Assembly: GCF_032854445.1 (NCBI RefSeq)
Contig: NC_088301.1
Span: 14,630,281-14,694,280, forward strand
From: Liolophura sinensis
Taxonomy: Eukaryota > Mollusca > Polyplacophora > Chitonida > Chitonidae
Direction of reading: 5' to 3'
DNA length: 64,000 nucleotides
Both the position numbers and the translations under genes were made by a program. Positions 23,001-34,062 of this stretch are shown in pieces. Numbering within the stretch: position 1 is the stretch's first letter; the number at the start of each line of letters is the position of its first letter. The notes under the pieces were generated by a model. That model was not told where the DNA came from. It saw nothing but the letters and a program-made list of their open reading frames with translations, and searched no databases.

Positions 23001-26000
23001 CGTTGACGGTGTTTTCGGAAACAAGTGTAATCCCGGGTAAATAACATAACTCGCCCCTGACTGGTTAAAAATGATAACATGGTCTCGCTTTCGATTTTCG
23101 AAATGCGCGCTATTTGGCTTACTTGTAACTGCAATATCTCGGTCATTCAAGATCACGCTAATAAAAACGTACGTTTTATAAACTTTAGGTGGGATATTTT
23201 ATAGATGCACATTTACATTTGATCTACTAGTGTTATCTTTTCTTTTAGGTTTAAAGCTTGCATATCTACAAGTATTTATGAAAGATTATCACAGGTTTGT
23301 AATAGGCACCCATTGATATCTTGCTTGAATATTGTTTACTGACCAATTTTCCAGAATGGGTAGATGAGTTGAAAAAGTGACCTTTTTCTAACTTAGTATG
23401 CCTTAGTTGAGACACGGTAACAGGACTTATGAGTTAAAAAGATGAAGTTTTTGAATGAAAAGTATGTATTTGAATCTATACGCAGCAAGCCATTTTACCA
23501 AACATACTGGCCCGATGCACATCCCTATAGGGATCAGACAATCTGACAACAATAAACACCGCATTTTTTTTTATTACGGTTTCTTAAACACCCCCTAAGT
23601 TTATCATGTAACGTTACAGTTCATCAAACAACCCGTCATCATACAACATTTAAGTTCATCATAAAAGTTACAGTTCATCAAACAACCCGTCATCATACAA
23701 CATTTAAGTTCATCATAAAAGTTACAGTTCACCAAACACCCAGTCGTCATACAACCTTTAAGTTCATCGTACAAAGGTACAGTTGATCAAATAACCCGTC
23801 ATCATACAACCTTTAAGTTCGTCATATAACGTCACATTTCATCAAACGACATGTCATCATACAGCCTTTAAGTTCATCAAACAACCAGTCATCATACAAC
23901 CTCTAAGTTTATCCTAAAACGTTGCAGTTCATCAAACAATCCTTCATCACACAACCTTTAAGTTCATCATAAAACGTGAAAGTTCATCAACAACCCGTCA
24001 TCATACAACCTTTAAGTTCATCATAAAAGGTTACAGCTCATCAATCAACTCGTCATCGTACTACTTTTGAGTTCCTTAGAAAACAATACAGCTCATCAAA
24101 CAGCCAGTCTTGATAGAACCTTTAAGTTAATCATAAAACGTTACAGTTCATCAAACAACATTCATCATGCAACCTTTCAGTTCATTATAAAACGTTACAG
24201 TTCATCAATAAACCCGTCATCATACAACATTTAAGTTTATCATAAAACGTTACTGTTCATCAAACAGCCAGTCATCAAAGTTTATCATGAAACCTTTTTT
24301 CAGATCGCAAACAATGGTCTTATAGCGTTACAGAGAATTGTCGTCATGTACGCTCTGGTATGTATTCAACACTTTCTTATAGGTTCAGATAAAATTACCG
24401 TTTTACAGTTAACCTTTACCATACATATATGATCTCTCATATGTTCTATGGTAAAATAAGACAAACACGTTTATTACAAATTTTGTGATTCCAAGGTAAT
24501 CATAGCTGCTATGTTTCGTGGTTTATACGGATGTCTTTACTATAGGTATCACCTATGGATCATGAACATTATTCAGTCAGATTATTTTGGGTTTCCTTTT
24601 AATTTTTAACTTTTAGATTTTCCGTTCCACCCTTTCTATGCTACCCAATGCCCAGTGTTACAAAACATATTGAAAGTTGAATGCCCGTTATAAGATAGTT
24701 CCGGTGGTATAGTATACATGAAACAGTTGGTTTTTGATCATAATGTGCAGATAAGGATGTGTCCCAGCATATAACGGTAAAAAAAGCGTCTCAGCTCTCT
24801 TTTTGAAGACTAATTATCTTATTGACCCAGCGGTCAATTAGGAAACTAAGTGGTCTTCAATCATGTGACGTCAACGGTAATGGCTGTGGAACCAACTCTG
24901 TGGGTTAGTCCAAAAACTTGTCCCGCGTTCCCATTGAATTCATCGCTGACGTCATTTCCGCAAATTTTCGAATAATTACGGAAAATATAAAAAAAATGAG
25001 ATTTTCATAGATGTGAAATATGCCTAAAATGGGGAAAAAATTCATTTTTTCTTTTGCATAACTTGCTTTATTATATGCATAATACTCGGGCAGAGTTCCT
25101 TTTTATCCATCCTTTGAGCCAATATCTTCCATTCCAGGCACCAGGTCAGAACAGCGTGTACTGTACCATAGCTTTGGTTTCAAAACCTGTTCCAAACGAT
25201 CAAGAATGTCATAGACTATATTTTAGATAATTGATTTCTGTTAAATAGGATTACGATTACCTTCATTGTATGAAGACAACTCTGAGCGCAATGATTTGCC
25301 ACACACACTAAGGCATTGTGGAGATAAATGGACTGTTTGTGTTACGAGATGCTGCTGAGTTGACAATCTGGCTTCTCTATGTTGATCATCAACGTTAATA
25401 ACAGAAAGTATCCATGTTAAGAAATAAATTTTAAGCAAATCAAATACAGATGACTCGTATTAAACTAGACATAGGCACATCTTATAATGTCTCTGCTGTA
25501 CTTTTAGTACAAATGCCAGTGGCGGGTCGTGATTGCCTTTGAATTAGCACGCAAGAAAAAAATCATTAACTGGTACATTGTCTATTTACACACAACATCT
25601 TTATGTACATGTCAAATATGGCAAGACTTACAATTCATTTGTGCAAGCAGCGTAGCCTATCTTTACAATCGATTTTAAAATTGATTGTAGGGCTAACAAT
25701 CTATTATAGCTAGAATCCCTTTGTGCAAAAAGCCTGAGTACGGCGTTCAACACTAAACAATCCATCAGTCAATCAATTCTTGGCCCGTATACCTGTCAGC
25801 CGTTGTTCTAGTATGCCATTTATATAGAAATACGCCGTACTCAAGAATTTTTCACTTAGCATTATGGTGGGAGGATACAGGGCACAGCCCGGGGAAAACC
25901 CACGACTGTCACCAGGTTACTGGCAGACCAGAAGTTTCTCGCACATTTTCAACTATTTTTATGCAACACAGATACCTGAAGATGAATACGTGGACGTAAT

Positions 26001-27095
26001 ACTTAAGAGTGAGAACCTGAAGTTGTTAATGGGGGTATTACGCCGGGAATCATTCGGTCCCGTCGTCTTTTCCAACTCTCTCCTTAATGTCTTTTCCTTA
26101 ATAACAGCCATCAGCAGTAAGAATTCACCATTCAGCCTTTTACGCCTGGACTTTTTCGCCGTAAAAAAGTAAAAAATTCAGTAAAAATATGGTACCATAT
26201 TCAAAAATCATTTTATTTATTCAAAAAAAGATTTTATTTACGTGATTTTTGGACTAGATCGCTCTACATTTCCTGTCAGCAAAGGAGAGTTCCAACACAT
26301 CATTTTCGGTTTTTACCCTACTGTACTTGTAACGTACCGGTACCATTTTGCTTCAATAGCTTAACTATACAGAAATAGTGACGTTAATGTATTACCAAGA
26401 AAGAAATTTGTCCTATCAATGGCACACTGGCATACGGAAAACTTAATAGTTGCTTTCCCTCGAAGGTCGTAAACCGGCTGTAAAGAAGAGCTGGCAAGCG
26501 GTCATAATCGGCATGGCAGTGTTACAAGTAAGGCTGTAATTTCAGAATTTTACTTTATTTTTAATTACAGACAGACATTGCAAAATGTAAGAAAGACGTC
26601 AGTGTTATGATTAATATCGGTTTAACCGTAATTCAGATTTAAACCATTTACATTTTGATGTGAGGTGATCATTCTGTTCTCACCTTTACTTAGCGTTAAT
26701 AAGCTGTCAGGCAAACGGAGACGTGAAGAGGAAATAAACCTATAGACAAGAGGTTAACAGACAGAACTCCAGAATGTTTCACTTATACGACGACGATCAG
26801 CATTATTATGCGAGGAAACCATGCAGGGCCCGGAGAAAACCCACAACAATCCGCATGCAAGGCTTTCCCACGTACGGCCGTTTTACGTCTGAAGTTATCG
26901 GTAATCTATTATTATTATTATTATTGTTTATATTATATGCTATTATATGTTTTGCTGTTGTTGTTGTGATTATTGTTCTTGTTGTTTTTGTGATGATGAC
27001 GATGACGACGACGACGACGACTACGACGACGACGATGATGGCGATGGCGATGGCGATGGTGGTGGTGGTGGTGGTGCTGGTGGTGGTGGTGGTGG

Positions 27096-27141
<46 letters not shown>

Positions 27142-30100
27142 AGGATATGTACTTCTGTCCTTGGTAAGTCGAATTATAGAAGGTTACAAGTTGAAACAAC
27201 AGAACATTTCTTTTAAATACACCCTCTGTATAGAGATATCTTATTAATACTGGGGCCTCCGTGGCTCAGTTTGTTAGCGCGCTAGGGCAGCGTAATGACC
27301 CAGGAGCCTCACTCCAGTGCGGTCGCTATGAGTTCAAGCCCAGCTCATGCTTCTCTTCCTCTCCGGCCGTGAGTGAGAGCAACCTGCGGATGGTCTGCAG
27401 CAACCTGCGGATGGTCGTAGGTTTCCGCCGGGCTCTGCACGGTTTCCTCCCACCATATTGCTGGCCGCCGTCGTATAAGTGAGATATTCTTGAGTGCGGC
27501 GTAAAATACCACTCAAATAAATAAATAAATAAATTTTATTAATACCATTATATTATAGGATTATCAGAAATAGAGGGAAGAAATAACTGCACGCTGAACA
27601 TAGACCATGCACAGTTGAGCGTAGTTTACACGTGTTTTATGCTACACATGTGTTAGACCTACAACCAGTAGCAGATCATTTATCAGTAATCAATGTCAGG
27701 TTATTGATTTTGATCTGAAGGACATTGGTTGGCCAACAGAATAATTGGTAAAAATAAAATCCACACCATACTATAGGCTGTTGTGTTTGATATTGTCTTT
27801 TGAAAACAAACAATAAATTGAGGGATTAAAGGATATTTTATTAACAGGCCATATACTATAGCATTGTCGGTCGCTCCATAACCTTTTAGATCTAGAATAC
27901 ATACTGCTTATCCGGGCACCCTGATCAGATGGATTTTGGGCTGCGGACTGCTTATCCATCAAAACTGATCGTGTGGCCTTGGGATTAGGATGCTGCTTGT
28001 TCCGCCACATTGATCTGGTGGGTTTAGACCGCGGGCTGCTTGTTCAGCTACATTGGTCTGGTGGGTTTAGTCCGCGGGCTGTTTGTTCAGCTACATTGGT
28101 CTGTTGGGTTTAGTCCGCGGGCTGTTTGTTCAGCCACATTGGTCTAGAGGGTTTAGACCGTGGGCTGCTTGTTCAGCCACATTGATCTGGTGGGTTTAGA
28201 CCGCGGGTTGTTTGTTCAGCCACAATGGTCTGTTGGGTTTAGACCGCGGGCTGCTTGTTCAGCTACATTGGTCTGGTGGGTTTAGACCGCGGGCTGCTTG
28301 TTCAGCCACAATGGTCTGTTGGGTTTAGACCGCGGGCTGCTTGTTCAGCCACATTGATCTGGTGGGTTTAGACCGTGCGCTGCTTGTTCAGCCACATTGA
28401 TCTGGTGGGTTTAGACCGCGGGCTGTTTGTTTAGCCACAATGGTCTGTTGGGTTTAGACCGCGGGCTGCTTGTTCAGTCACATTGGTCTGGTGAGTTTAG
28501 ACCACGGGCTGCTTGTTCAGCCACAATGGTCTGTTGGGTTTAGACCGCGGGCTGCTTGTTCAGCCACATTGGTCTGGTGGGTTTTGACCGCGGGCTGCGT
28601 GTTCAGCCACATTGGTCTGTTGGGTTTAGGCCACGGGCAGCTTGTTCAGCTACACTGGTCTGGTGGGTTTAGACCACGGGCAGCTTGTTCAGCTACATTG
28701 GTCTGTTGGGTCTAGACCGCGGGCAGCTTGTTTAGCCACACTGGTCTGGTGGGTTTTGACTGCGGGCTGCTTGTTCAGCTACATTGGTCTGGTGGGTTTA
28801 TACCACGGGCAGCTTGTTCAGCTACATTGGTCTGTTGGGTCTAGACCGCGGGCAGCTTGTTTAGCCACACTGGTCTGGTGGGTTTTGACTGCGGGCAGCT
28901 TGTTCAGCTACATTGGTCTGTTGGGTCTAGACCGCGGCAGCTTGTTCAGCTACATTGGTCTGGTGGGTTTTAACTGCGGGCTGCTTAATCAGCTACATTG
29001 GTATCGTGAGTTTTATTCTGGGATTTACGGTGTCCTTGGCTTTTACACTGTGGAAAATTTGAACCACCCTGTTAGGGTGAGTTTCGACTGCAAGCTGCTT
29101 GTCCATCCCCCCTCCGTTGGTGAGTTTTAAAATGTGTGTCGCTTCTCCAGCTGTGCTGGTTCGGTGGATTTTGGGGGTCGTTGTCTAGCCTCATTGGTTC
29201 GGTGTACTTTAGACTGCAGCCAACTTTGGGCTCCTATATCCTATAGTCTATTTCTTTTATAGAGTTGGCTGTATTCAGCTGTCTGTGAAATCAGTCATAC
29301 TCGCTACCATAATTGCGTTTAGTCAGTGTCACGTAAAAACCTAAGCCCTAAACCTTGATACGTTGGACATCCATATTTTTACAAAGACATTGCAGTTAGA
29401 ACACTTTTTCTAAATCGTAATATTAAAGTCCATTTGGTCTGTTTCAACGGCGAGAACCAATTGCCTCGGGTGACGTCATAATCATTCAAAAACCTGTGGC
29501 ATGCTGGATATTCAACATGCGGAGTTCAACATGTTTTGAAGAAGCGGAACCAGTTACTGTAAACTCTTTGACACTGCCATGTTGGAAATTGTTTATACCT
29601 TTTAGTATAATATAACCTTTATAAGGGATTTTTATTTTCATGATATCCATGATTTCATGGGAGTATGGTTTTAGAGATGGCTATTAGGAGTTTCTGCGAC
29701 TGAGCTATTCACAGAGACAGTAGTGTAGGCTTTGTTATTGCTTGGAGTTTGTTCTAACCGCTGGCTGGTGCAGCCATTGTAAAACAAATCACTCTTCACG
29801 CCCATGGTCCAGCGTGCAACTTGCTTTTGAATAATTATGACGTCACCCGAGGCAACGAGTTTTTGGTGTCGAAACTGAGCTGATGGGGTTTGTAGAGCTT
29901 GGGTTGTTACGTGACTCTAAATAAAGGCAAATTTGGTAGCGCGTATGATTTTACAGACAGATGGATATAGGCGAATCTAATATAGAAAATGAACAATAAT
30001 ACAAAAAAACATTCAGAAAGCACAGTAAACACAAATATTATAGTACAACTGTACAGTAAACAAACAAAACACCAATTGAAAGTATAAAAAACAAATGCAA

Positions 30101-33076
30101 AAATGAACAGGCGATATAGAACGTATTAGTGTTGTTCCAGTTAGTGCTATAATTTAGCATTTCCCAAATATCACAAAACAATTTCGTTGTATTTTCTGTA
30201 GTACAATACTTACGAAGACATCGTTGATCCCTACAGAATCCTATGGCGTTATTCCTCTCAGGTAGGTGTATAGGTCTAATAAGTAAACTTTAAATAGTAA
30301 ATAACGCTTGTTTTATGAAACAAAAACCCCTGCATTGGTAAATAATCTACATCGCTTGCCGCAGTCCATTAAGTGATCAAAATAATTACTGCGAAATTTC
30401 TTAAAATCTTACATGCTCTCAACGAAATTTTGCTCTGCGGAATCAAATTTTTTTTTGCCTGTTGTAAACGAAAGTCGATAAGCGGCGTAGTTTAATATTT
30501 GAATATCTTTTTGAATGAGTTCCAACACAAAATTAGCGCATTTAGTTGTACAGGTATCCATCCATGCATCACAGCTCAAGGGCATGTACTTTAATTGTTT
30601 TTTGTTTGTTTGTTATTCACCAACAGTCAGAATACAATTATAATCGACTCCTCATCATTTTTCTTCTCTTTCTTTCTTCATTAACCTCTGTGAACCTATC
30701 ACTCAGTTTTCATCAATACCACTTATGTCCCTATTTGTCCACAGGAAGTTTGTTACATCTTCCGAATTCGAACAGTTTCTGTGCCTCTGGAATTTTGGCT
30801 TTTATCATTTCACGGGAGGAGAAGATGTATTTGGTAGAGATTGACGACTTGAGTGAAGATATTGTGAGTTTACAGCAATTTTATGAAACCTTCACAATAA
30901 TCTTAGATAGAAGTGGCCTTTAATTTTCATCACCAATCAATCAAACGGTATTTTTTATGAATATTAACATTTACATGTACGTCTCCATGTTTTCTGTTGC
31001 TGGATTCGAGCGTGCGACCTAACTGGCCAGTCGGTTGCGGCGACTGGGAGGCAAGCTTTAGGCGATTGAGGGAACAGATAGCGGTCCAAGGTGTTCAAAT
31101 GTTTTTAGCCAGTTAGATGCTGTTTACTAAGTCTCCCAATCGCGCAACGCAGCTGAAATGAATAGCACCTTTCGAACAGATAATGTACAGATGTTCTCAC
31201 ACATGTTATAATACTGAACAGAGTTTTGTTTTATAGGCAATAGACATATGCTCTGTTTCAAGATAATTGACCCAGTTTGTTAAGACAGTTGACCTCGTTT
31301 GTCTAGATATACCGCCTTTAATAAACCGATGCAATGTTACGTATACTGTGTTTCAGTATAAAATAAATCGTGATCAGAGGGTTAAGATAACTGGACTCGC
31401 TGTGTTAAAATAAAGAAGTCCATGTAAATAACCTCGGTTAAAGTAAAAGTGATTGACACAGCTGACACCTCCGACAATGTCGGAATTGCGAATCCACGAG
31501 GAGGAAAATTATATCTTTAAACGGACAATCATTTTGTTTTATTAACGTTCGCTTGTGTTCTAACTATATTTCGTATATTCCATGTACAGATGACAGCTCT
31601 GGTGTGTTGGGGGAAACATCAACCAGAGATTATGTACCATTTTGAGTAAGTGAAGATCTGAAAGAAAGGTATCTGTTTTTTTGCAACATGCCCTTACTGC
31701 ATAAAATACCACAAAAATATCACTGAGACAACTTTGACCCCAAATTAAGTGAATTTGATTTTCCCGAGCAAGTCCATGGGTTTCCGACCTAAAGTATTCT
31801 TCTTGTTTCTGCCGAAGAGTCCACTTCCAGTGTGGTCACAGACTCCTCTCCAACTTTCCTTTGTTTAACTGTAGCAGGTTGATAGCGGTATAATTTGAGT
31901 ATAGCGTTTTCTTCCGGTCATAAACTTTTACCGCCATCGTATAAGTAAAATATGAAAGATTACTGGGAGCCTCACAGGCCTAGTGGTTAGTGTACCAGCG
32001 TAGCAGAATGACCCAGAAGCCTCTCAATTGCTGTGAGTTTATGTTGGCTTCCTCTGCGGTCGTACGTGGGAAGGTCTGCGACCAACCTGCGCATGGCCGT
32101 GGGCTTTTTCCGACTCGGTTTCCTTTCACCATAATACTGGCTGCCGTTGCGCGAGCGCAAAACTCCAATCAAGTAAATAAATAAAGTAAATAAAAGACTA
32201 CAACATAGCGAGTAAAACCAGAGGAACGACAACAAAGTGACATAACATCAATGTCGTGGACAAAATTTTAATTTCTAAAGCCGAAAAATAAGCTTTAATG
32301 GCGTATTTCACATTTTGACTGAAGTCAGAAATCGTTTGATGGAATCAGCGTTTTTTTTTGTTCTTACCCTAATGAGCTGAAAAAAAATTACAGTAAATCC
32401 TTAAATGAACTAGTCTCGTGTATGTGTGGTTAGTTACATCTTAGTTGGCCAATTTGTTACCATGTTACCGTTTAGCACAATGACACAAATGTGGTCACTT
32501 TGAGTCCAGATCATATGCTGGCTTCCTCTGCGGTCATACGTGTTAAGTTTTACCTAAGCTCTTCCCCGGTTTCTACTCACTTTAATGCTGGCCGCCGTCG
32601 TATTAGTGAAATATACTTGAGTACAGCGTAAAACATTAAATAAATAAATAAAGAAACACTGGTGTTTATCTTCCCTAAAACCACTTGTCTTCAACAAAGT
32701 TTAACAACAATTAAATAAGCAGAGCAACTAAAAGATCTAAACCAATGGGGGAATGCCGGGGAAAGCAAAAATTTCCTGTCCACGAAATTCCCTGAATTTC
32801 AATCATTAATGGGACAAATGACTACTAATATCGTGGCTCAGTTGGTTAGCGCGCTAGTGCAGCGTAATGACCCAAGAGCCTCTCACCAATGCGCTCACTG
32901 TGAGTTCAAGTCCAACTCATGCTGGCTTCCTCTCCGCCCGTAAGTGGGAAGGTCTGCAGCAACCTGAGGATGATTGTGGGTTTCCCCCGGGCTCTCACCG
33001 GTTTCCTCCCACCATAATGCTGGCCGCCGTCGTATAAGTGAAATATTCTTGAGTACGGGGTAAAACACCAATCAAA

Positions 33077-33107
<31 letters not shown>

Positions 33108-33289
33108 AGGAATCTGGTGCTTCGAATAAAAAATACTGAATATGGTACTAACAGCTGGTCGCCTGGTTTTATTGTAGAGCGTAATTATTGTCGCCTCATG
33201 AGAGAAGATGGGGTTCTGGAGGAGTTTGCCTCATTAATGGCTGACCAGGACACAGATGAAATGGTTGTGACAAAAGTGAAGCTGTGTTG
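20029..33289 (+). CDS. ZYG11/ZER1-family ARM-repeat gene, 5'-truncated and probably degenerate
   Basis: Eight exon-like blocks with AG/GT borders: 20029-20127, 21077-21190, 22046-22207, 24304-24357, 25972-26116, 30745-30863, 31590-31645 and 33178-33289 (stop). The first seven join in phase. Family landmarks appear in order: FLGLFLIG (ZYG11 FLGL at the end of the leucine-rich region), LRQYPNRPSF then LTSESVKLVMQTTRQHPENL, VQIAGLACLGN, VDLILKVMDRYPMLKE, LKLLMGVLRRESF, SLLHLPNSNSFCASGILAF (family S-Y-F-A-A-G-I-I/L-A-H-L), and RNYCRLMREDGVLEEF (family R-Y-C-x-M-L-x-E-E-G-G). ZYG11 proteins recruit substrates, including N-terminal glycine degrons, to CUL2 ubiquitin ligase. Missing are the VHL-box/LRR N terminus, roughly 100 residues with the usual SALWNLTDESP segment between blocks 4 and 5, and an in-phase join between blocks 7 and 8. 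The product, if any, is abnormal. Confidence 0.7.
20415..20715 (+). repeat. R1 dispersed repeat
   Basis: R1 copy with TTGTATGTTAAATGTGATGA, CTACTATTTAAGCATTTACA and TCACACTGTCGTCGCTGCT. It lies in the first intron of the ZYG11-like gene. Confidence 0.85.
21690..21790 (+). mobile_element. tRNA-like SINE head fragment
   Basis: Sequence around GAATGCGCTGTCCTTTGTTC and the B-box-like GTAGGTCGAATCTAGCTC resembles tRNA-derived heads seen at 31010 and 51650. Weak and diverged. Confidence 0.35.
22316..22560 (+). mobile_element. SINE-A, diverged
   Basis: Has GTAAGTTCAAGTCCAGCTCA (B-box), CTGGCTTCATTTCCGATCGT, GGTCGTGGATTTCCCCTGGC and CACCCACCATAATGATGGCC. The 3' core is partly lost. It begins about 110 bp after the third ZYG11-like exon. 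Confidence 0.8.
22562..23590. other. Intron of the ZYG11-like gene, nothing recognised
   Basis: AT-rich intronic sequence with one perfect CRE, TGACGTCA, at 22858. No exon or repeat family seen. Confidence 0.4.
23597..24290 (+). repeat. 55-bp minisatellite, about 13 copies, abutting an exon
   Basis: The unit combines TTCATCAAACAACCCGTCAT, CATACAACCTTTAAGTTCAT and CATAAAACGTTACAG. Copies vary by point changes and small deletions. The last partial unit runs to within about 15 bp of the acceptor of the ZYG11-like exon at 24304. Confidence 0.9.
24358..25734. other. Intron of the ZYG11-like gene, mostly unrecognised
   Basis: Holds two perfect CRE sites (24866, 24947) only 81 bp apart. A weak possible exon relic (MKTTLSAMICH, near 25273) resembles the expected SALWNLTD region of ZYG11 proteins but ends in a stop without a donor. 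Confidence 0.3.
25815..25935 (-). mobile_element. SINE-A 3' part, just upstream of a ZYG11-like exon
   Basis: Plus-strand wording ATACGCCGTACTCAAGAATT, then CATTATGGTGGGAGGATACA and CCCGGGGAAAACCCACGACT, the reverse of SINE-A. It ends about 35 bp before the acceptor of the exon at 25972, and one reading frame stays open from the SINE into that exon. Confidence 0.85.
26770..26890 (-). mobile_element. SINE-A fragment
   Basis: Reverse SINE-A with GTTTCACTTATACGACGACG, CAGGGCCCGGAGAAAACCCA and TTTCCCACGTACGGCCG. Confidence 0.8.
26903..27142 (+). repeat. Compound trinucleotide microsatellite
   Basis: Successive blocks of ATT, TTG/TTC, GAC, GATGGC, GGT and GAT repeats, about 240 bp long. They give poly-Asp/Gly and poly-Met/Val open frames on plus and a poly-His/Arg frame on minus, none of which is taken as a gene. 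Confidence 0.95.
27252..27535 (+). mobile_element. SINE-A, full length
   Basis: Complete head GGGGCCTCCGTGGCTCAGTT, B-box GAGTTCAAGCCCAGCTCATG, core GCCGCCGTCGTATAAGTGAG, GAGTGCGGCGTAAAATACCA and an (AAAT)n tail. The segment AGCAACCTGCGGATGGTC is duplicated inside it. Confidence 0.95.
28009..28990 (+). repeat. 43-bp minisatellite, about 23 copies
   Basis: The unit combines CTGGTGGGTTTAGACCGCGG, GCTGCTTGTTCAGCCACATT and GGT (43 bp). Because 43 is not divisible by three, the long open frames across it (28470-28715, 28642-29130) read the unit in all three frames and are artefacts. It lies in an intron of the ZYG11-like gene. Confidence 0.95.
29430..29886. mobile_element. 457-bp MITE with about 60-bp inverted ends carrying CRE sites
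   Basis: The left end (29430-29495) and right end (29825-29886) are inverted copies sharing TTGCCTCGGGTGACGTCATA. Each contains a perfect TGACGTCA (29471 and 29838). The 330-bp centre is non-coding. A diverged copy of the left end lies at 36610-36680. The structure fits a non-autonomous DNA transposon. Confidence 0.8.
29887..30744. other. Intron of the ZYG11-like gene, nothing recognised
   Basis: AT-rich, with A-rich and T-rich runs near 29990-30060 and 30590-30680. The pyrimidine-rich part leads to the acceptor at 30744. Confidence 0.4.
31010..31095 (-). mobile_element. tRNA-like SINE fragment
   Basis: On minus, the B-box-like GCTCGAATCCAGC follows a tRNA-like segment. It is shared with 51650-51740. 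Weak similarity only. Confidence 0.35.
31968..32188 (+). mobile_element. SINE-A
   Basis: Head CTCACAGGCCTAGTGGTTAG, TGTTGGCTTCCTCTGCGGTC, GGAAGGTCTGCGACCAACCT and an AAATAAATAAA tail. The 3' core is shortened. Confidence 0.85.
32440..32650 (+). mobile_element. SINE-A, partial
   Basis: Contains CTGGCTTCCTCTGCGGTCAT, CTCACTTTAATGCTGGCCGC and GAGTACAGCGTAAAACATTA with an AATAAATAAA tail. The head is diverged. Confidence 0.8.
32829..33112 (+). mobile_element. SINE-A, full length reference copy
   Basis: Head with A-box-like TGGCTCAGTTGGTTAGCGCG, B-box-like GTGAGTTCAAGTCCAACTCA, body CTGGCTTCCTCTCCGCCCGT, GGTTTCCTCCCACCATAATG, core GCCGCCGTCGTATAAGTGAA, end GTAAAACACCAATCAAATAA and (AAAT)n. Length is about 280 bp. 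A tRNA-derived promoter with a separate body and simple tail defines it as a SINE. It ends 65 bp before the last ZYG11-like exon. Confidence 0.95.
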
Positions 33290-33960
33290 AGGATTGGGGA
33301 TCTGTCAGAAAGCTTGAAGTTGTCCAAACTCCATAGCAACCGTGTTCAGAATTGGGAGGAAGAGTGATCAGTGAGTTTTTCTCCTGGGCCCGGTTGTTCA
33401 AAACTGGTCTAATACTTAGTACCCGATTTAACTTTAAGCCAAGTCTTCAGTTAGCCTAAAAAAATGTTTGCCAGTAAAAATGAACTAAACCTGCTGCTGT
33501 TATACTTTGACTTTGGACAGTTGAATTGGCTGCTGAGTTTTGCTAAAATTTAAATATAAAATATGACTTTATACCAGTATTAGCTACTCTTTCAAACAAC
33601 TGGGCTGAGAGGACTTAAAAAACACAATTATTCATTCCGTGCTTTTCATCTCCTCACCAGTACTCTGTACGTGCATTTGGTAGGACATTGAGAAGTACAC
33701 ACGGTGTGTCTAAACAAAGTGAATTAAAGTAGTCTGCATTGTGATGCCAGTAAATTATTTCTTTATTTGTATAGTACAAATGAATTCTCCACCGATTAAT
33801 GTGTACGCATGCGTATACCGTGGTACACTGCCCACGTGTACACGCACATGAACAGATTACATTGACAGTGAAATTTTTAACAGTGCGTATCAATAAACCG
33901 GTTGCTATCTCACTTTACAGAGCATCATCTTTATAGCATTATTGGATTGCCGTCAGTAAT
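33290..33960. other. Intergenic after the ZYG11-like stop
   Basis: Contains nothing recognised. No clear AATAAA close to the stop on plus. Confidence 0.4.
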
Positions 33961-33964
33961 TGCA

Positions 33965-34062
33965 GTCTCTACCCGGTTTCCGCCCAACATAATGCTGGCC
34001 GCCGTCGTACGTGAAATATTCTTTAAGTATAACGTAAAACACAATCAAATAAATAAATAAAT
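33965..34062 (+). mobile_element. SINE-A 3' fragment
   Basis: CCCGGTTTCCGCCCAACATA, TGCTGGCCGCCGTCGTACGT and an AAATAAATAAATA tail. Confidence 0.85.

Noticed and set aside
25273-25312. MKTTLSAMICH as the missing ZYG11 SALWNLTD exon
   Set aside because: Ends in a stop without a donor site; similarity covers only a few residues.
26774-27247. Open frames giving poly-Asp/Gly, poly-Val/Met and poly-His proteins
   Set aside because: They read a compound trinucleotide microsatellite in different frames; no domain or splice context.
28470-29130. Long plus-strand frames in a repetitive region
   Set aside because: The 43-bp unit is read in all three frames in turn, so the peptide is a by-product of the minisatellite.
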